From UBA11986 sp031402435 (GTDB lineage Bacteria > Bacteroidota > Ignavibacteria > UBA10030 > UBA6906): a stretch of DNA of 64,000 nt. The notes beneath the pieces are model-generated. The model made no database searches. It was not told where the DNA came from and saw nothing but the letters and a program-made list of their open reading frames with translations. The position numbers were made by a program, and so were the translations under genes. The stretch lies in contig JANNSJ010000058.1 in assembly GCA_031402435.1 (NCBI GenBank), positions 196,928 through 260,927 on the forward strand, read 5' to 3'. Positions 55,089 through 62,312 of the stretch are shown here, in pieces. How positions within the stretch are numbered: the stretch's first letter is position 1; each line of letters begins with the position of its first letter.

Positions 55089-55793
55089 TTATTCGTGATA
55101 CTTCATTTCACCGACACGCAACGCGATGTCGATGTGATCTTCTTTGCGGGGCACGGCGCAGGAGAACTTGCTGCTGTACGCGCAATAAGGGTTATAGGCT
55201 TTGTTCAGGTCGATGGTATACAGGTGGTCCGAATTGAGATCCTCATTGCCGATCTCTACATACCGGCCAACGTCGTATGTTTCCTTTCCGGTGGTTTCAT
55301 CGGTGAACCACACGCTCAATGCATCCCTATAGAGCGCGTAGCGTTTTGTATCGTATGGCGTAAATTTGTAGACGTTCATTTTGAGGACAACGGGCTGTCC
55401 ATTATTGTCCGGTACAGTGATTGTAAAATAGCCATACCGTAGCTGCCTGCGCTCTTCTCCTTTGGTACCCATAACGGTCACAGTCTCTGCATTCGCGTAG
55501 CGGTGGAGTTGCGAAACGCCGTGGTAACGCACATCGATCGGGAACCACTTGATGCCATGGTACTCAATGGATGTGTCCTGTGCAAACGGTGAGTTCGGGT
55601 CGTACCGGAAGGAGCTGTCCGCTTCAGCGCGGTGAGTAAGGTTTTGCTGCACGACCGTCATGCTATCCGGGGTAACAAGCTGCGACGGCTTCTTCGAACA
55701 GGACGAGTGCATCATGGCGTATGCGACAACCAGGAATGCTGCGCCCAGCAATTTCGTCGTGTGCGCAATGCTATTGTGTCTTGAAGAATGCAT
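55089..55793 (-). CDS. DUF1684-family lipoprotein
   Basis: A 234-aa exported protein with lipobox-like MHSSC. The C-terminal motif DLNKAYNPYCAYSSKFSCAV followed by PRKEDHIDIALRVGEM is the hallmark of DUF1684. Family function is unknown. ATG 55793 overlaps the wecE end by 23 bp; start 55811 is an alternative. Confidence 0.86.
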   Translation of the reverse strand: MHSSRHNSIAHTTKLLGAAFLVVAYAMMHSSCSKKPSQLVTPDSMTVVQQNLTHRAEADSSFRYDPNSPFAQDTSIEYHGIKWFPIDVRYHGVSQLHRYANAETVTVMGTKGEERRQLRYGYFTITVPDNNGQPVVLKMNVYKFTPYDTKRYALYRDALSVWFTDETTGKETYDVGRYVEIGNEDLNSDHLYTIDLNKAYNPYCAYSSKFSCAVPRKEDHIDIALRVGEMKYHE

Positions 55794-56910
55794 GCGTGGT
55801 CTCGATAACATATGCTTGTTCCTGTTCGGTTAATCCGGGATAGATGGGGAGGCGCAGCAAACGGCTACAGATTGATTCGGTGACGGGCAAGTCACCCGGT
55901 TTGCCGCCAAGCAGACCGCGCCCGACCGGCGCAAGGTGCAAGGGCAGGTAATGAAACGTCGTCCCAATGCCGTGGTCCTTGAAGAACGTCAATGCTGTAT
56001 TCCGTGTCTTCTCATCCTTCATCAATACATAAAAAATATGATAATTCGAGCGTGTATATTCAGGGATGGTCGGCAGTGTCAGTACTCCTGTTCCTGCAAG
56101 AGATCGCAGTCCTTCCATATACCGAACGTGTATGGCTTCACGTTTCGTTTGAATCTCGTTCATCTTGCCGAGCTGACTGCACAGCAGCGCGCCCATGAAG
56201 TCGGGAGGGAGGAAGCTGCTGCCAACATCCATCCAGGTGTACTTGTCAACAAGGTGCATCATGAATTGTTTCCGGTTGGTTCCCTTCTCCCTGAGGATCT
56301 CCGCCCGTGCGGCATATTCTTCATTGTCCGTTACAAAAGCGCCGCCTTCACCGGTTGAGAAATTTTTCGTCTCATGGAAGCTAAAGCAGCCCATATGTCC
56401 GATCGTCCCCTGGGGCCTGCGTCTGTAACGCGCGCCAACACCTTGTGCTGCATCCTCAACGACAAGGATATTGTGCATATGCGCGAGCGCCATCAGTTCG
56501 TCCATTTCGGGGGAGACACCTGCATACACCACCGGAATGACAGCCCTTGTGTGCGGAGTGATCTTCCGCTGTACATCATTCACATCAATCGTCAGTGTGG
56601 TCGGAAGAATCTCCGCGAACACCGGTGTTGCCCCCTGTCGCATGATGCAGTTGGTCGTTGAGACAAACGTAAAGCTCGGCACAATGACTTCGTCGCCGGG
56701 TTTCAGGCGCAGTACCATCATCGCAAGTTCGAGGGCATGCGAACAGGAAGGGGTGAGCAGTGCGGTCCTCACACCGAGCATATGTTCAAGCTCTGCAGAC
56801 GCACGTTTGGTGCTCTCTGCATCACCGACGATTCTCCCTGAGCGCATCGCCGCAACAAGCGCAAGCTCATCCTTGTCATCGTAACAGGGTTTGTGAAAAG
56901 GGATGTTCAT
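55771..56910 (-). CDS. wecE: WecE-type sugar nucleotide aminotransferase (DegT/DnrJ/EryC1/StrS)
   Basis: A 379-aa PLP enzyme. The Schiff-base lysine is K182 in SFHETKNFSTGEGG; LLTPSCSHALELA, PSFTFVSTTNCIMRQG, VVEDAAQGVGA and VDKYTWMDVGSSF match WecE/RffA over nearly its whole length. WecE transaminates dTDP-4-keto-6-deoxyglucose to a 4-amino sugar. It overlaps the glycosyltransferase gene by 1 bp (TAATG), so both likely act in glycan synthesis. Confidence 0.93.
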   Translation of the reverse strand: MNIPFHKPCYDDKDELALVAAMRSGRIVGDAESTKRASAELEHMLGVRTALLTPSCSHALELAMMVLRLKPGDEVIVPSFTFVSTTNCIMRQGATPVFAEILPTTLTIDVNDVQRKITPHTRAVIPVVYAGVSPEMDELMALAHMHNILVVEDAAQGVGARYRRRPQGTIGHMGCFSFHETKNFSTGEGGAFVTDNEEYAARAEILREKGTNRKQFMMHLVDKYTWMDVGSSFLPPDFMGALLCSQLGKMNEIQTKREAIHVRYMEGLRSLAGTGVLTLPTIPEYTRSNYHIFYVLMKDEKTRNTALTFFKDHGIGTTFHYLPLHLAPVGRGLLGGKPGDLPVTESICSRLLRLPIYPGLTEQEQAYVIETTHAFFKTQ

Positions 56911-58040
56911 TATTGAGTATGTGTGTAATCAGGAAGTTTCGCTATTACCTGTGTGTAGACCTGCTCAACCCGTTCTGCCATTGCCGAAGCATGAAAGCTT
57001 TTCTTGAACAGGTTGAATGACGCCTTTCCCATCGTTTGACGAAGTCGTTGATCGTTGACGACTCGCAGCAATCCGTTCGCAAGTGCAGTGGAATCATCCG
57101 GCGGTGTAAGATAACCGGAGACACCTTCCTGCACCATCAGTCCGATACCGCCAACCCTTGTTGCCACTACCGGCAGTCCGGTGGCGAGAGCTCTCAGGAT
57201 GGCCAGGGGAAACGCTTCTGCTTCCAGTTCAACCGAGGAATGGCAATAGACATCGAATGCCGGATACAACTCGTGAAGGTTGTCCTGGAATCCGAGAAAG
57301 CGTATGTTCTCTTGAATCCCCAACGATCTTGCTTGTTCCTGAAGGGTCGTCATCAACTCCCCGTCACCAATAATAACGCAAAGGGCGGACTTGTTGGATC
57401 GAACAACAGCCGCAATTGCCTCAACAAGATAGCGATGTCCCTTAAAAGGAACAAGCCTTGCCACGTTTCCAATGACGCACGTTTCCGGCGTTACGCCCCA
57501 CCGTGCGCGCGTTTGTTGACGCCATTTGGTTTCATCCTCAGTCGGAAAGTTCTCCACGCCAATCGGAACGACAGTAATGCGCTCCTGTGCGATGCCATCT
57601 TTCCGGACAAGGACATCCTTTACCGAGTCCGCATCGGCAATGAAATGATCCGTGCCGAACCGGTTTCGCAGCCAGTGCGTGATATTGTGCTCGATGGAAT
57701 GAGCGCTGTGAATGCTGGCAACATGTCGTGTCGTCAACCGGGTAGCAGCAATTGCCGCGACCGTGCGATCATAGTTGGCGTTGCTGTGGATGACCTCGAT
57801 GGACAGGCGGCGGAGATGCGCTCGCACTTCGTTCGCAACGCTGAACACTTTCGACATGCCGGTGTACTGAACGGGGACTGTGTCGATGTTCGCGTTGGTG
57901 CATTTGGTCAGAAGAAGATGGCCGGGGTTTGCAGACACCCACACATGATGGCCCCGTTGTTTCAGATACTTTGCAAGGATGAGAACATAGTCTTCGCCAC
58001 CGGCGAAGATGTCTGTTGCATTGGAGAGGAGGATGTTCAA
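56910..58040 (-). CDS. Glycosyltransferase family 4
   Basis: A 376-aa GT-B glycosyltransferase. The N-terminal NATDIFAGGEDYVLILAKYL and C-terminal nucleotide-sugar motif EAFPLAILRALATGLPVVAT are typical of family GT4, with GNVARLVPFKGHRYLVEA between. No signal or membrane segment. Predicted to add a sugar to a surface glycan or lipid carrier. Confidence 0.92.
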   Translation of the reverse strand: MNILLSNATDIFAGGEDYVLILAKYLKQRGHHVWVSANPGHLLLTKCTNANIDTVPVQYTGMSKVFSVANEVRAHLRRLSIEVIHSNANYDRTVAAIAATRLTTRHVASIHSAHSIEHNITHWLRNRFGTDHFIADADSVKDVLVRKDGIAQERITVVPIGVENFPTEDETKWRQQTRARWGVTPETCVIGNVARLVPFKGHRYLVEAIAAVVRSNKSALCVIIGDGELMTTLQEQARSLGIQENIRFLGFQDNLHELYPAFDVYCHSSVELEAEAFPLAILRALATGLPVVATRVGGIGLMVQEGVSGYLTPPDDSTALANGLLRVVNDQRLRQTMGKASFNLFKKSFHASAMAERVEQVYTQVIAKLPDYTHTQ

Positions 58041-58059
58041 TGTGAACCGGAGGAAAGGG

Positions 58060-58224
58060 TTACCACCACAGCCACACGATCAGTCCGATGGCAAACAGGA
58101 CGATAGCCACCTTGATGGAAAACGCAATGAGAAACCAGAGCGTCCGCCCGATATACGCCAGGATGTTCCAAACGAGCCAGAACGGAAACCAGAGAGGTGA
58201 TGTAAGGAGTTTTGCAGTGCTCAT
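58060..58224 (-). CDS. Small membrane protein (54 aa)
   Basis: A short protein of two closely spaced hydrophobic helices (LWFPFWLVWNILAYIG and SIKVAIVLFAIGLIVWLWW) with GGA upstream of ATG 58224. It is 19 bp before the glycosyltransferase gene on the same strand. Unknown function; may be a membrane tether for that enzyme (inference). Confidence 0.55.
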   Translation of the reverse strand: MSTAKLLTSPLWFPFWLVWNILAYIGRTLWFLIAFSIKVAIVLFAIGLIVWLWW

Positions 58225-58282
58225 GTGAATTCCATATTCCATACAAACATAATGGAATATTCCGTTACAGGCAACTTTTCGT

Positions 58283-58333
58283 GACACCCTTCGACTTCGC
58301 TCATACAGAGCATTCGCTGCGCTCAGGGTGACG
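58283..58333. repeat. Imperfect palindromic element
   Basis: CACCCTTCGACTTCGCTCA and GCGCTCAGGGTG form inverted ends around a 10-15 nt centre. This resembles dispersed CCCTTCGACTTCGCTCAGGG-type repeats. It lies in a gene-free gap of about 310 bp (58225-58537). Confidence 0.5.
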
Positions 58334-58375
58334 CGTCCGGAAAACGTTTAACCCTGTTTCACCGTCATGCAGAGC

Positions 58376-58414
58376 GCCCGCCTGGCCCGTAAAGTTTCAC
58401 TGAGGCGGACAGGC
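58376..58414. repeat. GC-rich palindromic repeat, copy 3 of the GCCTGCCCGCC family
   Basis: GCCCGCCTGG at the left and GGCGGACAGGC at the right flank a 17-19 nt variable centre. The ends match the copies at 61150-61187 and 61208-61243. The rest of the gap 58225-58537 holds no gene or clear promoter that I can see. Confidence 0.6.
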
Positions 58415-58537
58415 AATGCCGATGTTGTTCAATAGGCATGGAGTGGAAGCATATTTGTAAACCCAGAGACATGAGATCAAATTCTCGCCATGGCGTTCAC
58501 GCTCATATCCAATCGGGCGTTAGGCTAGCCCATCGGT

Positions 58538-59398
58538 CTAAATATTCCCGTACACCGTTCCCACGCCGCGCTTGCTCGTTGCCCAGAGCGTGAGCATGGT
58601 ACTGATCGCCGCGATGGCTCGCTTCTCATCATCCTTCTTCACGACAAAGTCATACGTATTGGCAACGAACTGCAGGTTGCGTAGAATTCTGTCGATCTCT
58701 CTCGGCTTCACGCCGCCGTGCCAGAACAGGATCTGTGAACGGATCATCGCGCCATGCCGGCGGAGAAGCTCCCCCATCGGAAACACCTTCGCGCTCAGCG
58801 GCGTGCGCGGGTGACAGATGTGCGAGAGGTCGGCGAAGTATTCATCCCAGTGTGTTGCAAAGGCGCGGTTCTCCGGACGTCGCAGGTAGCGGGCGCCCTT
58901 CAGAGAGAACCGTGCCTTGGTCTTCACACGGAATTTCGGGATGACAATGTGGAGATCAAACAGCGTCTCCGTTTGCGTCGTGTCGTCTTCATCTACTTCA
59001 TTGTAGATCCATCGTCGCTTCAGTGCTTTCCATTCATCAACGCACACCACGGGTGCTTCGCGGCTATCAACGTAGATGAACTTTCCGCGCTCTGCACCGA
59101 CGACAGTAATCCAGTGGTTCCATCCATCCACACACAGCAGCGATGGATAACCGCGCTTGAGAGCAACGAGCAACTCACGCTTTGCGCGCAGTGCGTTCTT
59201 GCGGCGGATCATTTTCAAGTCGCAGTCATACGCCTTGGCTGCGCGTGCAAGTTTGATTTCATCCGTGCCGGACCACCAATGCGTGCCGGCGATGCGTGAG
59301 ACTTCCTTTTCATTCACGACGCGGCCCAGCATGATCAGCGCATGCTTCAATGCAAACGGTCCGCACAGCCATTTATTTGGTTGTGGATACAGCCCCAT
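58538..59398 (-). CDS. C39-like papain-fold protein of unknown function
   Basis: A 286-aa cytoplasmic-looking protein. The N-terminal 125 residues resemble a peptidase C39-like cysteine protease: Cys in PNKWLCGPFALKHALIMLG, His in WNHWITVVGAE, Asp in KFIYVDSRE. The rest (about 130-286) is helical and basic and not recognised. No signal peptide or transporter neighbour, so it is probably not a bacteriocin-processing exporter. Function unknown. Confidence 0.7.
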   Translation of the reverse strand: MGLYPQPNKWLCGPFALKHALIMLGRVVNEKEVSRIAGTHWWSGTDEIKLARAAKAYDCDLKMIRRKNALRAKRELLVALKRGYPSLLCVDGWNHWITVVGAERGKFIYVDSREAPVVCVDEWKALKRRWIYNEVDEDDTTQTETLFDLHIVIPKFRVKTKARFSLKGARYLRRPENRAFATHWDEYFADLSHICHPRTPLSAKVFPMGELLRRHGAMIRSQILFWHGGVKPREIDRILRNLQFVANTYDFVVKKDDEKRAIAAISTMLTLWATSKRGVGTVYGNI

Positions 59399-59560
59399 GT
59401 TCAGGTATTAGTTATTGGACTCAGAAGGTTCAAAGAACTACAACTCCTCGCCACCGGGAAGGAATACAACGGGCATAACATACGGAAGGAGGGGGGCAGA
59501 TTCAAGGAGAGTTTTTCGCTGAGAATCGCCTCAAAACGGGCATCTTTCTCTAAAACATTA

Positions 59561-59645
59561 TCCACGAAGGACACGAAGTATCACGAACAGAAGATTAAGC
59601 CATTACTTTCTCTTTAATTTCGTGCCCCTTCGTGTACTTCGTGGA
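59561..59645. repeat. Long imperfect inverted repeat
   Basis: The 18 bp at 59561-59578 and 59628-59645 are reverse complements with one mismatch (TCCACGAAGGACACGAAG type). With extension to about 27 bp the arms still pair with few mismatches, around an AT-rich centre. It lies just downstream of the endonuclease gene (minus strand) in a 258-bp gap with no other feature seen. Confidence 0.8.
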
Positions 59646-59656
59646 TATTTTTATGT

Positions 59657-60676
59657 CTAGTTCCAGATCTTCGCGACAAACTCCGGATGATCGATGAACG
59701 GGTTCCGGTTGTGTTGGAAACCGAAGATCACCGAGTTTCGGTATCGTTCATAATCGTCCACCGGATCCTGTGTATGCCATCGCAGCAACACGGAGACCCT
59801 CCCGATGTTGGGCAGCTTGCTCGCCTTGGGGATGACCGTATCAACGAGTTCAAGATCGGGTTCAGAGTCATCACCTTCATACCGGGCTGCCATATAGAAC
59901 ATCATGCGTGCGACGTCTCCCTTTACTTCATCCCGCGGCTCCCACGTCCATGTTGTTGAGCCGGTGCTGGATTGTGTTGCGCCGCTGTACGTGCCGGTGT
60001 TGTCAACGTACGGTTTATCGCACTCGTCGAACGAGCGGTTGTTCCGCGCAGAGTTTGTGGAGACATCCTCCGCACGCATATGGTGCAGGTCGGTTCCCGC
60101 TCCTTCCGCTGTTCCGAAATCACCGAACGACTTCGCCCAGACATGTTCCCGCGTCCATCCCTTGCCGCCGCTGTATTCCGAATCTGCCTTCATGGAGAAC
60201 CCGGAATAAATCCCGATCACCCGCGTCGTGTCGCCGGGGTCGAGGTCGGTCTTCTTCAGCAAATCCCACACATTCCCGTAGGTGAATGTATGATGATTGC
60301 GGATGATGGTATGGAGCAGGGATTTCAGCGCGGCGCCCGTCAGGTTGGATGTGCCGTCATAGTAGCCGGGAGGTGGAGGTGAGAATTGCAGGATGAACCC
60401 GGCGCCGGGCATTTGCCCTTCGTGCCGCCGGACGAGCGTGCGGTAGATCCATCCGTCCTGCGCAACGGACTTTGCCCTGACTTTGTAGTAGCCGCTCTGT
60501 TGCAGACCGTTGTCCAGAAGCCTGAGCAAGTCGCCATCTCCAACATGCTCAATGATTCCTGCGTTGCTTGCGTGGCCGTTCTTCACCGTTGCCGGCCGGC
60601 GCACCTCCAGGTACTGGGAGGAGGCCGCGCTTGCGAAGAGCAGTATCAGCGACACTACTTGTGCAATGCGTTTCAT
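59657..60676 (-). CDS. Secreted endonuclease I (EndA/NucM family) with SH3-like N-terminal domain
   Basis: A 339-aa secreted nuclease. Signal peptide MKRIAQVVSLILLFASAASS; residues 20-85 resemble an SH3b domain; the endonuclease I domain contains GWTREHVWAKSFG, GTDLHHMRAEDVSTNSARNN and RNPFIDHPEFV with the expected His and Asn metal ligands. It degrades extracellular DNA, for nutrition or biofilm. It follows a holin-like membrane gene by 12 bp. Confidence 0.9.
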   Translation of the reverse strand: MKRIAQVVSLILLFASAASSQYLEVRRPATVKNGHASNAGIIEHVGDGDLLRLLDNGLQQSGYYKVRAKSVAQDGWIYRTLVRRHEGQMPGAGFILQFSPPPPGYYDGTSNLTGAALKSLLHTIIRNHHTFTYGNVWDLLKKTDLDPGDTTRVIGIYSGFSMKADSEYSGGKGWTREHVWAKSFGDFGTAEGAGTDLHHMRAEDVSTNSARNNRSFDECDKPYVDNTGTYSGATQSSTGSTTWTWEPRDEVKGDVARMMFYMAARYEGDDSEPDLELVDTVIPKASKLPNIGRVSVLLRWHTQDPVDDYERYRNSVIFGFQHNRNPFIDHPEFVAKIWN

Positions 60677-60688
60677 AATGTCCTCCGC

Positions 60689-61075
60689 CTATCCGGCCTT
60701 GTCCGCATCGAGACGTTCCTTCTCGGCGTTGCTCATGAATCCGAGCACGTCCTTGAAGAACTTGATGGAGGCCTTGCTGCCGCCGGCAACGATCGCCCCG
60801 GTGAGGATATACCCCGGTATGCGCATGGTCTCGTGCGCAACGACGATGATGGAGAGGGCATCGAACTGCCAGAAGACGCAGACGGCAATGGAGACCGCCA
60901 GCGCGATAAACTCCTTCAACCCTTTGCGCTTCGGGTTGCCTTCATAGAAGTTGATGAACCAGCGGGACTCGAACACCACGGACAACGCCCGCTCGATGAA
61001 AAATGACAGCATGACGATGGTGGTGAGCACCTCGAACAACCTCTCGTAGTCGAGGTGAAACAGGTTGGGATCCAT
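60689..61075 (-). CDS. Small membrane protein, holin-like organisation
   Basis: A 128-aa protein with three likely helices (about 15-35, 56-72, 85-105). It begins MDPNLFHLDYERLFEVL and ends with a charged tail (SNAEKERLDADKAG). It has the size and topology of some phage holins, but no sequence family is recognised. It is directly upstream of the secreted nuclease gene. Confidence 0.55.
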   Translation of the reverse strand: MDPNLFHLDYERLFEVLTTIVMLSFFIERALSVVFESRWFINFYEGNPKRKGLKEFIALAVSIAVCVFWQFDALSIIVVAHETMRIPGYILTGAIVAGGSKASIKFFKDVLGFMSNAEKERLDADKAG

Positions 61076-61149
61076 GGGTGGGCCTTTCTATGATGATGGG
61101 TGGAGAGGAAATCCCGATGACGCTAGGGTTGGTGAATAACGTTCAGCCC

Positions 61150-61187
61150 GCCCGCCTGACTCCGGATAACAATGTCGGCGGGCAGGC
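61150..61187. repeat. GC-rich palindromic repeat, copy 1
   Basis: GCCCGCCTGA on the left and GGCGGGCAGGC on the right, with a variable 17-nt centre. Reverse-oriented relative to copy 2. Confidence 0.7.
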
Positions 61188-61207
61188 ACGGCGAGCAATA
61201 TGACTTT

Positions 61208-61243
61208 GCCTGCCCGCCGAAGTGTATCTTAACGCAGGCGGGC
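61208..61243. repeat. GC-rich palindromic repeat, copy 2
   Basis: GCCTGCCCGCCGA on the left and CAGGCGGGC on the right, with a 14-nt centre. Same family as 58376-58414 and 61150-61187. Confidence 0.7.
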
Positions 61244-61400
61244 TCTTTTGGTCTACGACTCTTCGAGTCGATAGACTCGTAGAGCATAAATACGTTTTCT
61301 GTATCCCGCCGCTCTCGGGCGGGATGTGCGAGCCGATGAACGAACACTATTGATGGTGCAAACACGAGAACAAACCGAGCCTCAACAGATGAGAGAGTGA

Positions 61401-61420
61401 CGTGCTTGCGTTTGTTATGT
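61401..61420 (+). other. 3-prime arm of an upstream attC-like site
   Basis: CGTGCTTGCG followed by GTTAT at 61414-61418 matches the L-prime/R-prime arm of the complete site at 63404-63543 (CGTGCTTGCGGTTGTTAT). The partner 5-prime arm is not clear; a weak GCAGGCACG match lies at 61182-61190. Confidence 0.55.
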
Positions 61421-61450
61421 GGTCGTTTGCGCCGCTCCTCGGCACCCGAC

Positions 61451-61479
61451 TTGACTCTATGTCGGATATGACATACATT
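61451..61479 (+). promoter_or_regulatory. Toxin-antitoxin promoter with embedded operator
   Basis: TTGACT (61451-61456) and TACATT (61474-61479) are 17 bp apart. Between them, overlapping the -10, is the inverted repeat TATGTC-N6-GACATA (61458-61475), a good candidate for antitoxin binding. The predicted transcript would start at or next to the toxin ATG, giving a leaderless mRNA. Confidence 0.6.
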
Positions 61480-61486
61480 GATTGTG

Positions 61487-61825
61487 ATGAAACGGACTGA
61501 GAAGCCACTCGTATGGCTGCATGGCGAAGTAAAGACACCGCCGTTCTCCCACACAGGGCGGGTTGAAGCTGGCTACCTATTGCGCCTACTGCAAACGGGG
61601 GCGAAGCTGTCGTTACCTCACTCACGCCCAATGCCCTCGATTGGTCCTCGATGTCATGAACTCCGGATCAATGACGAGAACAAGACGTGGCGAATTGTGT
61701 ACCTCATCGACGATGATGCTGTCATTATTCTCGACGTGTTTGAGAAGAAGACGCAAAAGACACCCAACGGAGTTATTGACAACTGCAAACGACGAATTCG
61801 ACTTTACGAATCAACCCAAAGGTGA
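61487..61825 (+). CDS. RelE/HigB-like toxin (phage Gp49 type)
   Basis: A 112-aa predicted ribosome-dependent mRNA interferase or related RelE-fold toxin. Family motifs: HELRINDENKTWRIVYLIDD and ILDVFEKKTQKTP, then RRIRLYE. ATG 61487 preferred to the TTG at 61478. The antitoxin follows with stop and next start 5 nt apart, toxin first as in higBA systems. Confidence 0.88.
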   Translation: MKRTEKPLVWLHGEVKTPPFSHTGRVEAGYLLRLLQTGAKLSLPHSRPMPSIGPRCHELRINDENKTWRIVYLIDDDAVIILDVFEKKTQKTPNGVIDNCKRRIRLYESTQR

Positions 61826-61830
61826 AAACC

Positions 61831-62139
61831 ATGAACACCACAAAACGAAAACGTCTCGAAGCCAAGGGGTGGAAATTTGGAAACGCCTCTGATTTCCTCA
61901 ACCTCTCACCTGAAGAAGCTGCTTACGTTGAAGTAAAACTCGAATTGAGCAAACGTCTTCAGGCAACTCGTCGAGAGAAGAATCTCTCTCAAGAACAGTT
62001 GGCGCAACTTCTCAAGTCTAGCCAATCCCGCGTAGCAAAGATGGAGGCCGGGGATCCGACCGTGTCGCTTGACCTTCTTGTCCGCTCATTGTTAGCTCTT
62101 GGTGCCTCCCGAAGAGTTCTCTCCAGAATGCTGGCGTGA
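61831..62139 (+). CDS. XRE-family antitoxin (HigA-like)
   Basis: A 102-aa antitoxin. N-terminal toxin-binding region, then an HTH at about 53-92 (RLQATRREKNLSQEQLAQLL, SSQSRVAKMEAGDPTVSLDL). It should neutralise the toxin and repress the promoter at 61451-61479. AAGG lies 8 nt before ATG 61831; the GTG at 61822, overlapping the toxin stop, is an alternative. Confidence 0.9.
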   Translation: MNTTKRKRLEAKGWKFGNASDFLNLSPEEAAYVEVKLELSKRLQATRREKNLSQEQLAQLLKSSQSRVAKMEAGDPTVSLDLLVRSLLALGASRRVLSRMLA

Positions 62140-62184
62140 TCTGTTCTTTCCCTCTGTCAGCTTTCAACTTAGTCGGCGCAAATG

Positions 62185-62312
62185 CCACATAACGTTTACC
62201 GTAGCAACGCAGCGCCGCACTCCATGCTTTTTATAATTATGTGCAGTGTTGAGCGAGTACAACTAAAATGCTTTCTACAAATGAACGAGCGTCGTTGCTA
62301 CGGTTGTTATGC
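62185..62312 (+). other. attC-like recombination site A
   Basis: R-double-prime CCACATAAC (62185-62193), L-double-prime CCGTAGCAACG (62199-62209), about 83-nt centre, L-prime CGTTGCTACGG (62293-62303, perfect complement), then GTTATGC (62306-62312). The size of about 126 bp fits long attC sites. No gene in 62140-62355. Confidence 0.8.

Larger units (their letters stand above)
61076..61486. other. Gene-free palindrome-rich region before the cassette array
   Basis: No convincing gene in 411 bp. It contains two GC-rich palindromes (61150-61187, 61208-61243), GACTC-TTC-GAGTC near 61258-61270, TCCCGCC/GGCGGGA at 61304-61324, the 3-prime arm of an attC-like site (61401-61420) and the toxin promoter (61451-61479). 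Confidence 0.6.
61415..62306 (+). mobile_element. Integron-type gene cassette 1 (toxin-antitoxin)
   Basis: The unit starts at GTTATGTGG (61414) and ends in CCACATAAC (62185-62193) plus an attC-like hairpin. Start and end are complementary over 9 bp, then over CGGCGCAAA/TTTGCGCCG beyond a 2-3 nt mismatch. It carries a toxin-antitoxin pair in the usual plus orientation with attC downstream. Confidence 0.78.

Noticed and set aside
58519..58525. GTTAGGC, a perfect match to the integron core GTTRRRY
   Set aside because: No GCCTAAC partner or L-arm hairpin was found near it, and the downstream region shows no cassette end complementary to it; likely chance.
59410..61137. GTTATTGG near 59410 and GAATAAC near 61131 as ends of a further cassette holding the nuclease genes
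   Set aside because: Complementarity is only 6 nt and stops immediately, unlike the 17-21 nt seen in the three accepted cassettes.
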